From Aplectana chamaeleonis (taxonomy: Eukaryota; Nematoda; Chromadorea; Rhabditida; Cosmocercidae), in assembly GCA_029168955.1 (NCBI GenBank), contig JAPDOI010000020.1:2906001-2970000 (forward strand): 64,000 nucleotides of DNA. Direction: 5' to 3'. The notes beneath the pieces are model-generated. The model worked only from the letters and a program-made list of their open reading frames with translations. It was not told the DNA's origin and did not search any database. Made by a program: the position numbers and the translations under genes. This document shows positions 44,256-56,440 of this stretch, one piece after another. Numbering within the stretch: the first letter of the stretch is position 1; the number at the start of each line of letters is the position of its first letter.

Positions 44256-45241
44256 ACACTGGAAAAAATTGATTGATGAAATCCATGATTTAAGCTAAAT
44301 CGATCAATCGATTTTCTGAGAGATGTGACAATAAGTGCTAACGGAGAGCATTGAACTAGGTTTGAAATGACAATACTTACACGTATTTATCTTGTAAAGC
44401 TAAGTAAATTTACACAAACATAAGCAGAAGTATCGTGGGTAGATCACTTTATCACTGGAATGAGGCTCACTCTAGGACTAAATCTCGCTCGAACAGAAAA
44501 GTTCTACATTTTGTTCAGGTAGTCAGTCGTTCACACGTACACACTTTACACATAGAGCGTGTATGCATTAGCTGAAATTCGCAATCAAAAAGTTGTTTGA
44601 ATTAATCAGAAAAATTATTGATTCAAATTTCAGAAGCCTCATTTAGTATTGAAATAGTAGCTGTACATATGTATAGTTGGATCATGAACCGCCGGTAGGC
44701 TTCAAGAAATCAAAATGCATTCCTCTAGGAAGAAATGTAAAAAAAGCAATTTAACCTAGTAGAAAAAAGTGAATCGATAACTTTGCCCTTTGCGTGGCGC
44801 CTGGAGAGGAAGTATAAACGACGCGCGAATGGCAAAAAAGCAGCTGTAGTTGAATAAAAAATAATACGGCTCAATTTCACATAATATATGTACATGAAAA
44901 TGTACTTACACATTCAAGGTACATCCTGGCCTAAAAACATAATTACGAATCGTAATAAAAGTTGGATATCTAATTCGAGAAGTTTGGTGAGAGAAAGCGT
45001 GATGACAGCTCATAACAGAATGCGCCATGCACTCGCCCAGCTCTTGAACAACACTGTAGACTCAAATTCAATTTACTCGCTCCTCTTAGCAACAGACAAA
45101 ATTCTAGGTTGCAAGAGAACAAGAAGAAGGATGAGCTGAAAAAGCTAGTGATTTCAGACGCTAGGATTCAAAAATCAAACCGTTTGGTAACTGTGTGTCT
45201 AATGTTTCTATTTATGTACATAAGTGCGCACATAAAGTACA
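44256..45241. other. AT-rich stretch, upstream of the first-exon candidate
   Basis: Contains GATCAATCGATTTTC-type short dyads at 44270-44320. No promoter element can be named. Short frames lack domains. Confidence 0.35.
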
Positions 45242-45472
45242 TAGGTTCAAATGAAACTGTCCATCCAGGCGATTGGCGTGCGTGTCAAGCGGTCGTGGCG
45301 AAGACACTTTTTGAACCTGTGAATCGATTTGCATGAATGTTAGACAAATAGTGAACGATGTGACAGTCAGCTGTATCCTGCCCTAAAAAGTCCGTCCGAA
45401 AATGCCTTCGCGACACTCGCTCGACACGCAAGCCGACCGCGTTGGCGGACAGTCTTATTCAAACAGACCTTA
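45242..45472. mobile_element. MITE of the GTCGGCGTGCG family, complete copy
   Basis: Left arm CAAATGAAACTGTCCATCCA then GATTGGCGTGCGTGTCAAGC, right arm CGACACGCAAGCCGACCGCG and GGCGGACAGTCTTATTC. The interior shares GCGAAGACACTTTTTGAACC and GTGAATCGATTTGC with the 63.0-kb copy. Confidence 0.75.
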
Positions 45473-45987
45473 CGCATGTCTATATTTATATCAACGAGAA
45501 TGTAATGTCACTCGCATCAATTGTTGAAAAACTCCACAAAAGATAGATTTTTTGAATTATTTCGTCACTAACAATTTTCGCAATTGAAATGTGTTCCACA
45601 AATGAATGCAAATACGATAATATTATCATTTTCCAATATTGATCGATTAAATGACCGAATGACCCCATAAAGGAAATCCCTATCTCAAAATTTGATGGGC
45701 AAAAAAGCTGAACATCGAATGATTCTTATGAAGGAATAAATGAAAAAATAACAATCGAGACACCTCAAACAAAAAATTACATTTCGCGGCCGGAAGTGTT
45801 CAAGCAGATAAAAAAGCTAGCCGTCGACCCTCCGTAATCTAATAAAAGCTGACAAAAATCGATAAACGGACCTCAGATTCGTGTTAAGGGGTTAATTGCA
45901 TGTTAAGGTTAATCAGGCTGCCGAAAACAAATCTGGGGTTCGCTTGTTGAAATTCTGGGGTTTATTGTAGGTTACAGTTGTACCATG

Positions 45988-47117
45988 CCACTCACAAGGG
46001 AACCACAATGAGTCATAGTGACCACTCCAAAGGACATTTAGTTTTCTAGAACTATTTTCGGACGAAAAGTCCGAATATGCCCATCGCAGCTGCCTAGACC
46101 CACTCTGAAAGAAGTTATAGGCGTTTTTCTCTGATTCTCGTACCTATTGTACCCTCCGAAAAGCGCATTATTTTTACGAAAATCCGGAAATGGACCCCAT
46201 AATCGTGTTCAGCGTCCAAAACTACCCCACTAAGCAAAGTTTGGGTGAGGGAACATTTTCCAAACTTTGCGCAGACTAACAGCGTTTTGGACTTGTACGG
46301 ATTTTCGGTTGGGCGTTTATTTATACCAATTAGAGGGCTCTAGAAGCGTTTTAAAAATATTCCAGATTTGACTAAAAATTCGCTCTGGGGGGTTATTTGG
46401 GGTGCTGATCACGAATCTAAGGTTCATTTGTCGTTTTTCCGAAGTTTTCGACTAAATTTGTTCAAAGCCTCCCACCGGCAGAGAAAATTGACGGCAAAAT
46501 CAACTTTTGACGATTTCCGGAATGTGACGACAGATGTGGCTCAAATCGTTCCTCTGAGGGTTATCTGGAGTGCTCAACACGAATCTGATGTCGACTTATC
46601 GATTTTCGTCAGCTTAAGGTAGATTACGGTGGGTATACGGTGGGTATACGGTATTACGGTGGGTATACGGTAGTTTGGTCAAAATCTCAGATTTATCTCA
46701 GTTTCTATGTGGGGGTTATTTGGGGTGCTGAATACGAATTCGATGTCCATTTGTCCATTATCGGAATATTGAGGTAGGTTTTGCCTCCTAAATGGCATGC
46801 TACCTACCGTAACCTACAGTAAACCTCAAAAATCCAACAAGCAGACCTCAGATTCGTGTTCAGCACCCGCAGATTACCCCTACGTACATGTTTTTAGCAA
46901 AATCCAGAGAAAAATTTAAAAACACCCCAAAAATTCGATGGAGGGGGGTACCCTTACCTTGCAGCGAGGCTTTGAAAAACGCTCATAACTTTTTTCAGAG
47001 TGGGTCTAGGCCGCTGCGATGGGCATATTCGGGACTTTCGTCCGAAAATGGTTCTAGAAAAGTACACTTCATTTGGAATGGTCACTATGACTTATTGTGG
47101 TTCCTTTGTCAGGGGCA
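45988..47117. mobile_element. Large foldback element, copy 1
   Basis: Left arm CCACTCACAAGGGAACCACA, TAGTGACCACTCC and CCGAATATGCCCATCGCAGC is inverted at 46995-47117 (GCTGCGATGGGCATATTCGG, GGAATGGTCACTATGAC). Between are repeated phrases GGTGGGTATACGGTAGTTTG and TTATTTGGGGTGCTGAATAC. Related sequence spreads to about 45785 and 47290. Copy 2 is at 49410-50422. Confidence 0.7.
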
Positions 47118-47322
47118 AAACCTATCGTAATGACTCGAAAATCGACAAATGGATATCAAATGCGTATCCAGCACCACAAATAACCCCAGCATAGAAATTT
47201 TTGACCAAACTACCGTATAGCCACAGTAATCTACCGCAAGGTGTCAAAAATCGTTACAAGGACCTCAGCTTTGTGTTGAGCCTTCAGAAGAATCCATTGA
47301 GAAACAATTTGAGCCACATCTA

Positions 47323-47573
47323 CAGTTCAACTTGGCATTGCCGTTCAGTCCGCAAAGCGCGCGCTCATTGCGAAAGCGTGCTGCGGCGCGGTCGCGAGTA
47401 TCCTCAGACAGGCATGTGGGATCACCCGGGCAGTGGGATCACCCGGAAACTAAAGACAAAAACCGCCCGGGTGATCCCACATGCCTGTCTGAGGATACTC
47501 GCGACCGCGCCGCAGCACGCTTTCGCAATGAGCGCGCGCTTTGCGGACTGAGCGGCAATGCGGAGTTGAACTG
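47323..47573. mobile_element. 251-bp palindromic MITE with TA duplication, copy 2
   Basis: TA-flanked. Arms CAGTTCAACTTGGCATTGCC, GTTCAGTCCGCAAAGCGCGC and GAGTATCCTCAGACAGGCAT then GTGGGATCACCCGGG are almost perfectly inverted. Better preserved than copy 1 and inserted into the end region of the 45.99-47.1 kb repeat. Confidence 0.9.
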
Positions 47574-48126
47574 TACATATCGTATCATTCCGGAAATTAT
47601 CAAGAGTCGCACTTTGCCCTCAAATTTCCCCTAATGGTAATCTTCAAACGAATTTAGCAAAAGAAACTTCAGAGAATGAACAATTAAACCGCAAATTCGT
47701 GATCAGTACCCCATGTGGGGGAACCTCAGGAGAAGCCTGAGACAAATTTGGAACATTTTTCATAAACGCTTCCAGAACCCACTATTTTATATAAGTACGG
47801 AAACGAAAAAAGGTGCGGTTGCGCAAATTCAAGTTGAGCATGTTCTGCCATAATCGACGGCGAAATTGTGATAATTTTTCCTGCTTTTCGGGGAAAAAAT
47901 ACCGGAAACGTTGAAAAACAGTTGAGCTCACCCTTACCCCACACACACGTTTACACATTGTCAATATACCTAAAGTCTTTATCTTACCTTAGATGCACGT
48001 AGGAATGATAATACGAATGAAAAACTACAAAAACATTGGAAATAGCAAGAAAAAATTCATTATTTCTAATTATTCCCTATGGTAATGTTTCTATGGTAAA
48101 GATTTCAGATGTATTGATAGTAAGTA
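47574..48126. other. AT-rich stretch without a recognised gene
   Basis: No domain, paired repeat or splice-bounded exon is visible. Confidence 0.35.
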
Positions 48127-48408
48127 CTGTGCTTATCTGGGCCGAATTGAGGTCCGCAATCGCGTCTCGACGCGCTTTGCGACCGCACGCGCTCGAGTTA
48201 GTCGGGTTTCCAGCGCCAAAGGCGACTCGATGTGGCTTTTTTATACAATTTTCTCCAACTTTATCTTAGTTCCCAGTTTCCAAAACTCACCTGGAGTCAG
48301 CGAGTCGGCGGCTGCGGCGCTTTAAGCTCTTCTGACTCGGGAGCGTGCGGCCGCAAAGCGTGTCGAGACGCAATTGCGGACCACAGAATTTGGCCCAGAT
48401 AAGCACAG
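48127..48408. mobile_element. Foldback element with CTGTGCTTATCTGGGCC ends, copy 2
   Basis: The ends CTGTGCTTATCTGGGCCGAA and TTTGGCCCAGATAAGCACAG are perfectly inverted over 17 bp. Arms continue with GGTCCGCAATCGCGTCTCGA, CGCGCTTTGCG and the inverse GCAAAGCGTGTCGAGACGCA. More complete at its ends than the 27.9-kb copy. Confidence 0.85.
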
Positions 48409-49409
48409 TTAACGTGTGTGTGTGTGGGGCTTACCGTTTTCAACGTTTCCAGTGTTTCCTCTTCAAAATTTAGGACAAAAACAAGTTCGCCGTCAAATAT
48501 GGCGTGACGTCCGCAACTTAAAACTTAGCATGCCATAGCTACATATAGTATGCTTAGTGGGAATACACAGCCGCACCACCGCTCTTTTCCGTTGCCGTGG
48601 ACTGTAAACGCTCAAGGAACAATGGGTACAAGTGGAAAACTCCATCACTCTCTTCATAGTTCGAGAAGTGTGCTTCCACCCAAATTTAGTCTAAGGCGAT
48701 TATTTTCGGGCGCTGAACACGATAAAAATGCCCGCTTCCAGATTCTCCAAAGATCACGGCACGTTTTGGAAGGAATAAAGAGTACAAAAAACGGCAGTCT
48801 TGAGCTTAAGTGGGACAATATCACGTGATAGTTGGAATGTTAGCTAGAGCCTATCCCGTCCTATTTAGTCCGGGCAGAGCGATCTGCGAGGCGGTCGATC
48901 CTAAGTAGCAGAAATATGGGCGAGAAGAAGATTCCGACATAATAAGCCCGATAAGCCTTATTTCGTCCGGCTAGCAATGAAGGGGGACATGCTATAGAAT
49001 AATGGAAGAGCAGTCGGCTATCCAATATATCTTGTGTCAACATTCGCTCTTCAGACCTAGACTATTCAAAAAAAACGAGGTATGTATGTACAAACAAACA
49101 TACATATTTTAGCAAACAAAATTGGCTAGTTCAAGAGAACATGTTCTATAGAATAGGAAATATCGATTGAACCCACTCATGTTCAAAATCTGAAAATTAG
49201 AAAGTCGATTGTAGTCAAAACAGAAATGTTCCACCTCCCAAACAAGTCTGGTTTTGATTCACCAACCACTGAGGGACAAAAGGCTTAGTTGGCCTCTGGA
49301 GAGGATCCATCACTCGACCGTGTGGGTGACAGTGGCGCCTGTTGCCACTGCCCCACACGCGCCCAATTTATGATTTAAAAATAGATTATTCGACTGAATA
49401 CCTTACAAG
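48409..49409. other. Stretch without a recognised gene
   Basis: Contains a short (GT)n at 48416-48426. The + frame 48550-48828 has no domain. A small dyad lies near 49320-49360 (GTGTGGGTGACAGTGGCGCC with GCCACTGCCCCACAC). Confidence 0.35.
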
Positions 49410-50422
49410 AAGACTACTATTAGACGAAGCGGCCATTCCAAATGAAATGTACATTTCTGGAACCATTTTCGAGTTTTGGAATTCGAATATGCCCATCAGA
49501 GCTGCCTATTATAGCTTTGAACAAAGTTATAATCGCTTTTTGCGCGATTTCCGTACCTATTGTAACTTCCAGAACGTGCAATAATCTTTCGAAAATCTGG
49601 GAACGGACCTCATAATCGTGTTCAGGGCCAAAAACAAGCCCCCTAGGCAAATTTGGGGTGAAAGCACATTTTCCGACCTTTCTGCAGACTGATAGCGTTT
49701 TTGAGTTGTACGAATTTTCGGTTCAGCGGTCAATTATATATATCAATTACGTGGTACAGATAGCGTTGAAGGAAAATATTCCAGATTTTACTTGAAATTC
49801 GCTCTGGGGGGTCATTTGGGGTGCTGATCACGAATCTGAAGTTTATTTTTCATTTTTTTAAGGTTTTCGACTAAATTTGTTCAAAGTTTCCCACCGACAG
49901 AAAAAATTGAGGACAAAATCGACTTTTCACGATTTCCCTCCTTCTTAATTTAATGTCATTTTATCGAGTTTTGACAGCTTACGGTAGATTACGGTGGGTA
50001 TACGGTAGTTTGTTCAAATTTTCAGATTTGTCTAGCAATTACTATGAGGGGGTTATTCGGGGTGCTGAATACGAATTCTATGTTCATTTGTCGATTTTCG
50101 AGATATTAAGGTAGAATCTGCCTCCAAAATGGCATGTTATCTACCTTAACCTACAGTGAAACTTTAAATTCCGACAACCCCAGATTCGTGTTCAGCACCC
50201 CAGATTTTCTACGAAAATCCGAAAAAAAAATTAAAAACACCTAAGCATTACATGGGCAGGGGGTGGTACCCTTATCTGGCAGCGAAACTTTGGAAACGCT
50301 CATAACTTCTTTCAGAGTAATTCTAGGCAGCTGCGGAGGGTATAATCGTATTTTCGTCTAGAAAAAACTCTAGAAAAATCTATTTCGTTTGGAACGGTCA
50401 CTTTGACTAAAAGGAGTCCCCT
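49410..50422. mobile_element. Large foldback element, copy 2
   Basis: Same phrases as 45988-47117 in the same order: GCCCATCAGAGCTGCCTATT, CTCATAATCGTGTTCAG, CTCTGGGGGGTCATTTGGGG, ACGGTGGGTATACGGTAGTT, with the inverted right arm CTAGGCAGCTGCGGAGGGTA and GGAACGGTCACTTTGAC. Somewhat shorter and more diverged. Confidence 0.7.
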
Positions 50423-51546
50423 AGTTATATCGAAAAAGAGAATAAAATCCGAATGGGAAGCTAACTGATGCAAGCCGAGAATTTCACATTAGAAGAATCT
50501 AATACATAAGATGGTTGAACATTCGAAATGTGATAACTCGATAAACTTGAAAATGCGACTAATGAGACTCTCCTAAAATCCGAAAAGCTCCATAAGGGGA
50601 CAAGTTTTTGTAGCAAATTAATGAGATCACAGTATTACGGAGAAATCAAATCTGCGTGATACGAAAAGACAAACTTTACGTTGTTACAACAAATCTTTTT
50701 CTAAATTATGCCATTACTATAATTCCATGTCGATGAAGGGTTTGATATGAAAATTAAATATAAAATAAACATATGAAATATGGCTTTGTTATTTACCTGT
50801 TGCATGGTAATAATTTGATTATTAATATTTTCGATATTCCAAACTCCAGGACCAAAAAAAGAACGTTTACATGTACACTATACATAGGAACACGTGAATT
50901 GTTTAGGCATAATCGAGTTTTCATATGGAGGGGACTTCTGATCTACGAGGAATACAGTTTGAAGAAAAATCAGGAAAGACTGATAGAGAAATTTATCAAT
51001 TAAAATTGGGAAAAATTGTGAAGTTAAACTCAATTTATTGAAATTGAGATTAAATTGCATTAAATCCAAGACATTCAATAACCTCGATGTCGAATGAGGG
51101 CTCGGCGACGTGACTCAACGGAGGAGTAGTATGCATAAAGGGAAAACGGTTTTAAACAGAAAAAATATCGAAATCTAACGGGAGATTTTAAAAAAATAAA
51201 GAAATGCATGAAAACAAAATAAAGAAACGAAAAAAAATCTCACATATGTAAGTCCTACATATCTATAGTCAAATACTGATATAACATGAAAACATGTCTG
51301 ATTTTAAATAATACGACTAAAATGAAGAACGATACGAAAATGCAAAGAAAAAAACAGCGGCACACACCTAAAAAAAAAAGAGAAAGAAAAGAACCACATG
51401 GATATTTCTTGCTCTTTCTTCTTGAGCAAAATCAGGTCCCTATTCAACACCTCAAAGAAAAAAAACGCATTATGCAGACTCATAAATGTCCAATTCACTT
51501 GAAATTTCACACCAAATCCAGAAAAGTCGTCAGACTCTTTCAATAA
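50423..51546. other. AT-rich stretch without a recognised gene
   Basis: A-rich on the + strand. The overlapping + and - frames at 51286-51546 are Lys-rich and Phe-rich mirror images. Confidence 0.35.
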
Positions 51547-52094
51547 CTCTGAGAGTTTTGACCGAGAAATAACCGCGAAATAGCCGAGAAATAGCCGCTA
51601 TATGATGCTCGCCGCAAAATAGCCGCCAAATAATGCTAGCCGCGAAATAGCCGAGAAGTAGCCGCTATATAACGCTCGCCGCAAAATAGCCGCCAAATAA
51701 TGCTAGCCGCGAAATAGCCGAAAATAGCCGAGAAATAATGCTCTCCCGGTAGATATACGGAGCATTCCAGAGGCATGATTCAGATGTCAGCACCTCCGTC
51801 GGTTCAATGACCCAAGTTTGAGGTACTTGGACCACGTTCAGGCTCTGGAGGCCCCGCCCGAGCGCTGGTGGCCCCAGCTGGTGGCTCGGCGAGCCGACGA
51901 CGGTTGCGTCTTGGTCAATTTTGTTTACTTCTGAGTATTTCTCTGTTATATCTCGGCTATTTCTCGGCTACTTCTCGCCCGTTCCGTGAAAAGCCGAGAA
52001 ATGGCCGCGAAATAGCCGGGAAATAACCCACCAGGAGCCGCTGCGGAGCCTGGTGGGCTATTTCCCGGCTATTCCGAGGTCAAAACTCTCAGAG
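51547..52094. mobile_element. MITE with CTCTGAGAGTTTTGACC ends and internal AATAGCCG repeats
   Basis: The ends CTCTGAGAGTTTTGACC and GGTCAAAACTCTCAGAG are a perfect 17-bp inverted pair. The left interior has tandem copies of a unit of about 60 bp containing CCGCGAAATAGCCGAGAAAT then GCTCGCCGCAAAATAGCCGC, and the right interior has the inverse, CTCGGCTATTTCTCGGCTAC. The central GC-rich part has CCACCAGGAGCCGC with its inverse. Confidence 0.85.
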
Positions 52095-53336
52095 AAGGAT
52101 GACTTTTAAGTTCAGGATCCAGGTTCCAAAATGAGAAAGCTTCCCTCAAGGAGTGATCGAAAAAGTGCCCTGTGGGGGCAAAATTTTTAAACTATGATTG
52201 ACCTAACTCAGATGATTATTGGCTCGGAGCCGCCTGGCATTTTAGGGTCGGCTTCTGTTGCTGTTCCGGCCGTTGCTGCTCTTCTGGAAAACTGATATTT
52301 GTGATTTTGTCAAGGCGAAGAACTATGCTTTGTTTTACCTAATAAGACATCCGATACTATTATTTTACTAGAATTTATCATTATTATCTATTTTATTATT
52401 ATTTTGTTAGGATTAATTTACTAATGTTTTATCAGAATTAATTATTCTATTTTATAAAAAGTTCTATTACTTGGTGTCTGCAAACCAGATTCTGACATTG
52501 AAGAGGAAATTTTTTTTACGTCGAATTAGTCGATATCGAAGTACTGTACAGAGAACATATGTAAGTCTACATAGCCGCGTCGATTCATCAACATTATCGG
52601 CTCCGTATAACCAGCCGGCCGTTACAGGGAGTGGAGGTGGCTGCGGGTAGCAATCAAGAAAACTTCGAGGTGTCAGACGGACGGACGGACGGATGGGCCG
52701 ACAGATGGATGGATATAGCGCTCCTCACCCCATACACGGCCGATATGATGTAACAACCGACCCACGTCGTCCACAGGGTTCGGGTCAGTCGGCGGTCAGC
52801 AACGAATCGGCCTCCATCCGGGTCATACTTGCAACAATAGGGAACATTTATCTAAATTCTGATTAAATTCTGATTTTTTCAAAACTGTTTGAAAAAATAA
52901 TAGAATTTACCGGAAGTCTGGAAAAACGGCTATGATTTTTGAGATTTCAAAAACTCTGCATATTTTCAGGAACTTCCGAAAAATCATACAAAAAAAAACT
53001 TGGACTTTTCTCTGGAATGTAAAGACTAAAATTTTAGAAAAATTTTTATTTGAACAATGGAACAACGAGCCAAAAATAAAATTTGAGAGCTTTTCTCAGG
53101 TTCTATATATCCACGCGTTTCGGTAAACAGCTGTAGCAGAATCGAACATCAATGGATAAGCGAAAATGATAGGAAGAAGATTTTAGCGGAAATGAAAACA
53201 CACAAGAGAAAAGCAAGTCCACGTGGTTTTTTCTAAAATTTCGGGAAGGCGTTGGACAGACTGCGGGCAGGCAATTTGGTTAGGCAATTGAAAGCAATTG
53301 ATGTTCATCCTCGTGCAATTTGTTGGCCACTAGTAT
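52095..53336. other. Stretch without a firm gene; one possible exon
   Basis: The frame at about 52573-52755 (+) stays open for about 60 codons after a weak acceptor (TCTACATAG), includes ITSRPLQGVEVAAGSNQENF and a TDGWADRWMD repeat from a GACGGACGGACGG run, and stops at 52755. I consider it weak. The rest is AT-rich with nothing recognised. Confidence 0.25.
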
Positions 53337-54410
53337 CTTAAAGGCAGTGGTCACGATGAAAAACGTTATCGAAAAAACTACAAAAATCAGCTTAGATATT
53401 AAACAGCTCAAAAACTATGAAGGTAGCGCGATGAAATACGGGCTAGAATTAGAGCTATTAAAACACTAAATTTTCAGTTCGTGCACACGTGCAGAGAAAG
53501 ATCACAGTCTCATGCCAAGCATTCAAAAATCATTGACACTCAGAAGAAGAAATAAATGCAAATTTACCTAATAAAACAGTTGAACAATGAAAGCAAGCAC
53601 TTCAACCAATGTTTTTGACTAGATGTGTACATAAATCCGAAAGTTCATCGATTGAAATTCAATTTCAAGCCAGCTGATGTTCTCGATATTAGAGATCATC
53701 GATGCCGATGATGTGGGGTGGACTCGTCCACCATCAAAAGACAAGAATGTTCAGGCTTCGAATTCGGCCCAGAACAGCGTTTTTTTCGCGGTTTTTTCTT
53801 ATAGGTTCTACTGCTCTATACCCAGAAAAGGGTTTAGAGAGGAAAAGAAGACGAGTATATTTGAGCGCGACCCGTAGCCTCTAAAACCTTTTTTGAGTTT
53901 AGAGTTGTAGGACCTATAGGAAAAAATTGCGAAAAACCGCTGTTTAGAGCCAAATTTGAAGCCTGAACTTTCTTGTATTTTGATCGTGAACGAGCCCAAT
54001 CCACATCATCGGCATCGATGATCTCTAGTATCAAAAACATCAGCTGGCTTGAAATTAAATTTCAATCAATGAACATCAACCTTCAGACTGACCTGCTTGA
54101 ATATTTATGTACCCATCTAGTAGCAAAACATTGACTGAAGTGCTTGCTTTCATTGTTCAACTGTTTTTATTAGGTAAATTTGCCTTTATTTCTCCCTCTG
54201 AATGTCGATGATTTTTGACTGCTCGGCATGAGACTGCGATCTAATTCGTCATCGCTGTGCACGTGTGCACGAACTGGCATCTTTGGGCCTTAGAAACTCT
54301 AATCCTAGCCCGTTTTTTACCACTCTAACTTCATAGTTTTTCAGCTGTTTTCGATCGAAGCTGATTTTTTAGTTTTTCCGATATTTCCATCATGAACATT
54401 TGCCTTTAAA
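53337..54410. mobile_element. TTTAAA-type element: 1.07-kb near-complete palindrome
   Basis: The ends CTTAAAGGCAGTGGTCACGA and CATGAACATTTGCCTTTAAA are inverted. The whole element folds on itself with arms of about 500 bp and a short centre near 53845-53877: TTACCTAATAAAACAGTTGA pairs with the stretch near 54160-54180, and GATGATGTGGGGTGGACTCG with CGAGCCCAATCCACATCATC. The paired frames at 53677-54040 are mirror images. Confidence 0.85.
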
Positions 54411-54752
54411 GGCAGTGTTCACGAAAAAAAAACAGTCCTCGAAATTTCACCGGAAATCAAAGGTACCGGGGTTCATTACGACAATAATGGCCAGAGAACG
54501 GCTAAAACGAGCGGTAGATAACCCTATGCGGCCGCAAACTTGGTTGTGCTATGCCCGCCCCGCCCACTCACTCAACGTCCTACAAGGAAATGGGCGTGTA
54601 GGGCATAGCGCATACAAGTTTCAGGGTCGTCTAGGGCTATATGTGGCTCGTTTTTGGCCGTTCTTTCGCCATTATTGTGGCTATGAACCACGTTACATTT
54701 GATTTCCAGTGAGCACTCATAGACCGCTTCAATCATGAACACTGGCTTTAAA
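54405..54752. mobile_element. TTTAAA-type element, second in chain
   Basis: TTTAAAGGCAGTGTTCACGA ... AATCATGAACACTGGCTTTA then AA. Its left TTTAAA (54405-54410) is also the right boundary of the previous element. The interior has GGCGTGTAGGGCATAGCGCA mirrored by TGTGCTATGCCCGCCC. Confidence 0.8.
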
Positions 54753-55444
54753 GGTTCAGTTTTCACGATAAAAACCGTATTCTAGTTTTTCATGTTTTTG
54801 AGTAGGTAAGTTCACGAAGTGGGGTTTAATAGAGATAAGTCCCCACAGAGCTCTCAAATGGCGGAGAGAAACTGTTCAAAAAAAACCTCTGAAATAATTA
54901 ATTACGCCTGTCTGGTGCGTTTCGGGAGACTGCAAACAAAGGGTCAAACCTACCTGGGGTGGAATTTACGAAACGCGGACCACGTTTCAATTATGGCTAG
55001 CCATGGTTATGCACATCGTGTGCGAATCGATTGGCCTCAAACAACGGCTAAAATGTGGTTAGCGTTTACTGGATTCTACCGCTGGAGTCGAAAATGGTTT
55101 GCCGCGCTTCGAAATTTCTGAAGAAATGGCTTTATTTTTAGTCAACTGTACCGAAAACTCTTTATAAGATGATGCGAGCTAATGCATATGCTGGAGTGTT
55201 CAAAGCTTTCGCGATAGGGAGCATTCGAAAATTCGATGCCTGTCTCTCTCATCAAACGAATGCAGGACAACTGTTATACGACGTGGGCGGGGTGATCCAA
55301 TGGGTTGGCTGGTCCACGAGATCTTCACCCACTTCTTGGCAGTTTTTCGTCGTACTTCAGTTTTTATTTCTCTTGGACGAACTCGACGCTTACGTTTTCT
55401 CCCAAAAAACGAGCAACTTTTTCATCGTGAACACTGCCTTCAAG
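54747..55444. mobile_element. TTTAAA-type element, third in chain
   Basis: TTTAAAGGTTCAGTTTTCAC ... TTCATCGTGAACACTGCCTT then CAA. Its left TTTAAA (54747-54752) is shared with the second element. The interior contains a - or + strand frame without domain. Confidence 0.75.
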
Positions 55445-55539
55445 AATTGATCAGACCATAGGGGACGGCCCATAGCGGCCGAATGAACAGGAATGTTCTG
55501 TATCGCCAATGACACTTCAGGGATTGGACAACAAACTCA

Positions 55540-56030
55540 AAAAGACTGAAATTCATGGGTGACCAATAGGATATTGTCTAAAGCAACGAGCGGATGACCT
55601 AACATCATGGGTGGTCTATAAAACATTAACTACACAGGGAGGCTCAAGGAGATTAAACATTATATGGGCGTTCAGAGGAGCATTATAAAAAAAAGGGTTC
55701 AAGAAGCCCAAGGATGGTCCAACAGTCATCAACCGCGATCAAATGTTGAAGAGGACTAAACTCCCTAGGTGGTCTAACCATCATATACAGTAACAAAACG
55801 GAGTTAAGAAAAAGAAAACGGCATTTGACGGTTCAAAGAGTTCTGAGTTAAGACTAAACTTCATAGGTGGTCTATAGAATGTCAAAGGCGGGATTGATTC
55901 GGAAGAGGGTCAGACAGAACATCGATTTCGAGAAAGGGTTGGAGAACAGTAAACCTCATGAGTGGTTCGTGAGATATCAACCTGGAGGGCGGGGGAGAGG
56001 GTTGGGGAGAAGTAAACATTATGAGTTTTC
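55540..56030. repeat. Degenerate minisatellite, CTTCATGGGTGGTC motif, locus 2
   Basis: TTCATGGGTGACC (55552), ATCATGGGTGGTC (55604), CTTCATAGGTGGTC (55858) and CCTCATGAGTGGTTC (55957) recur with GA-rich spacers, as in 26290-27250. Confidence 0.65.
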
Positions 56031-56440
56031 CGAAGTAAATTGTCTAGAAGTTCTGATTGAAAAAAAGATTAAAAGGGAAAAAAGTTATTGAACTGAAAAA
56101 AACGATGGAACGATGAACGAGCAAACCACTATATATATGTAGATGTATACGACTTACTAGCCAAATATACTAGTACAAAAATAATCGATTAATCGATATC
56201 ATCAATCACTATTTAAATCTAGTATAAAGGCGAGAAATAGTGTAGCGATGAGAGCCACTACTACTGTTTTGAAAAAGCTAGAGAGATCATAAAGATCAAG
56301 GAGATCACAAACGGACACCACTAGGACCGACAAACACACATAGTGCATTATATATGTGCGAGTAGTGAATGGAAATTTGAAAAATCGGAAGTACCCAATA
56401 CCAGAAACCGTGTCAAATATGGAATCATTCTGTTGTTTTT
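56031..56440. other. AT-rich stretch without a recognised gene
   Basis: Short ATCGATTAATCGAT-type dyad near 56185. Nothing else is recognised. Confidence 0.35.
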
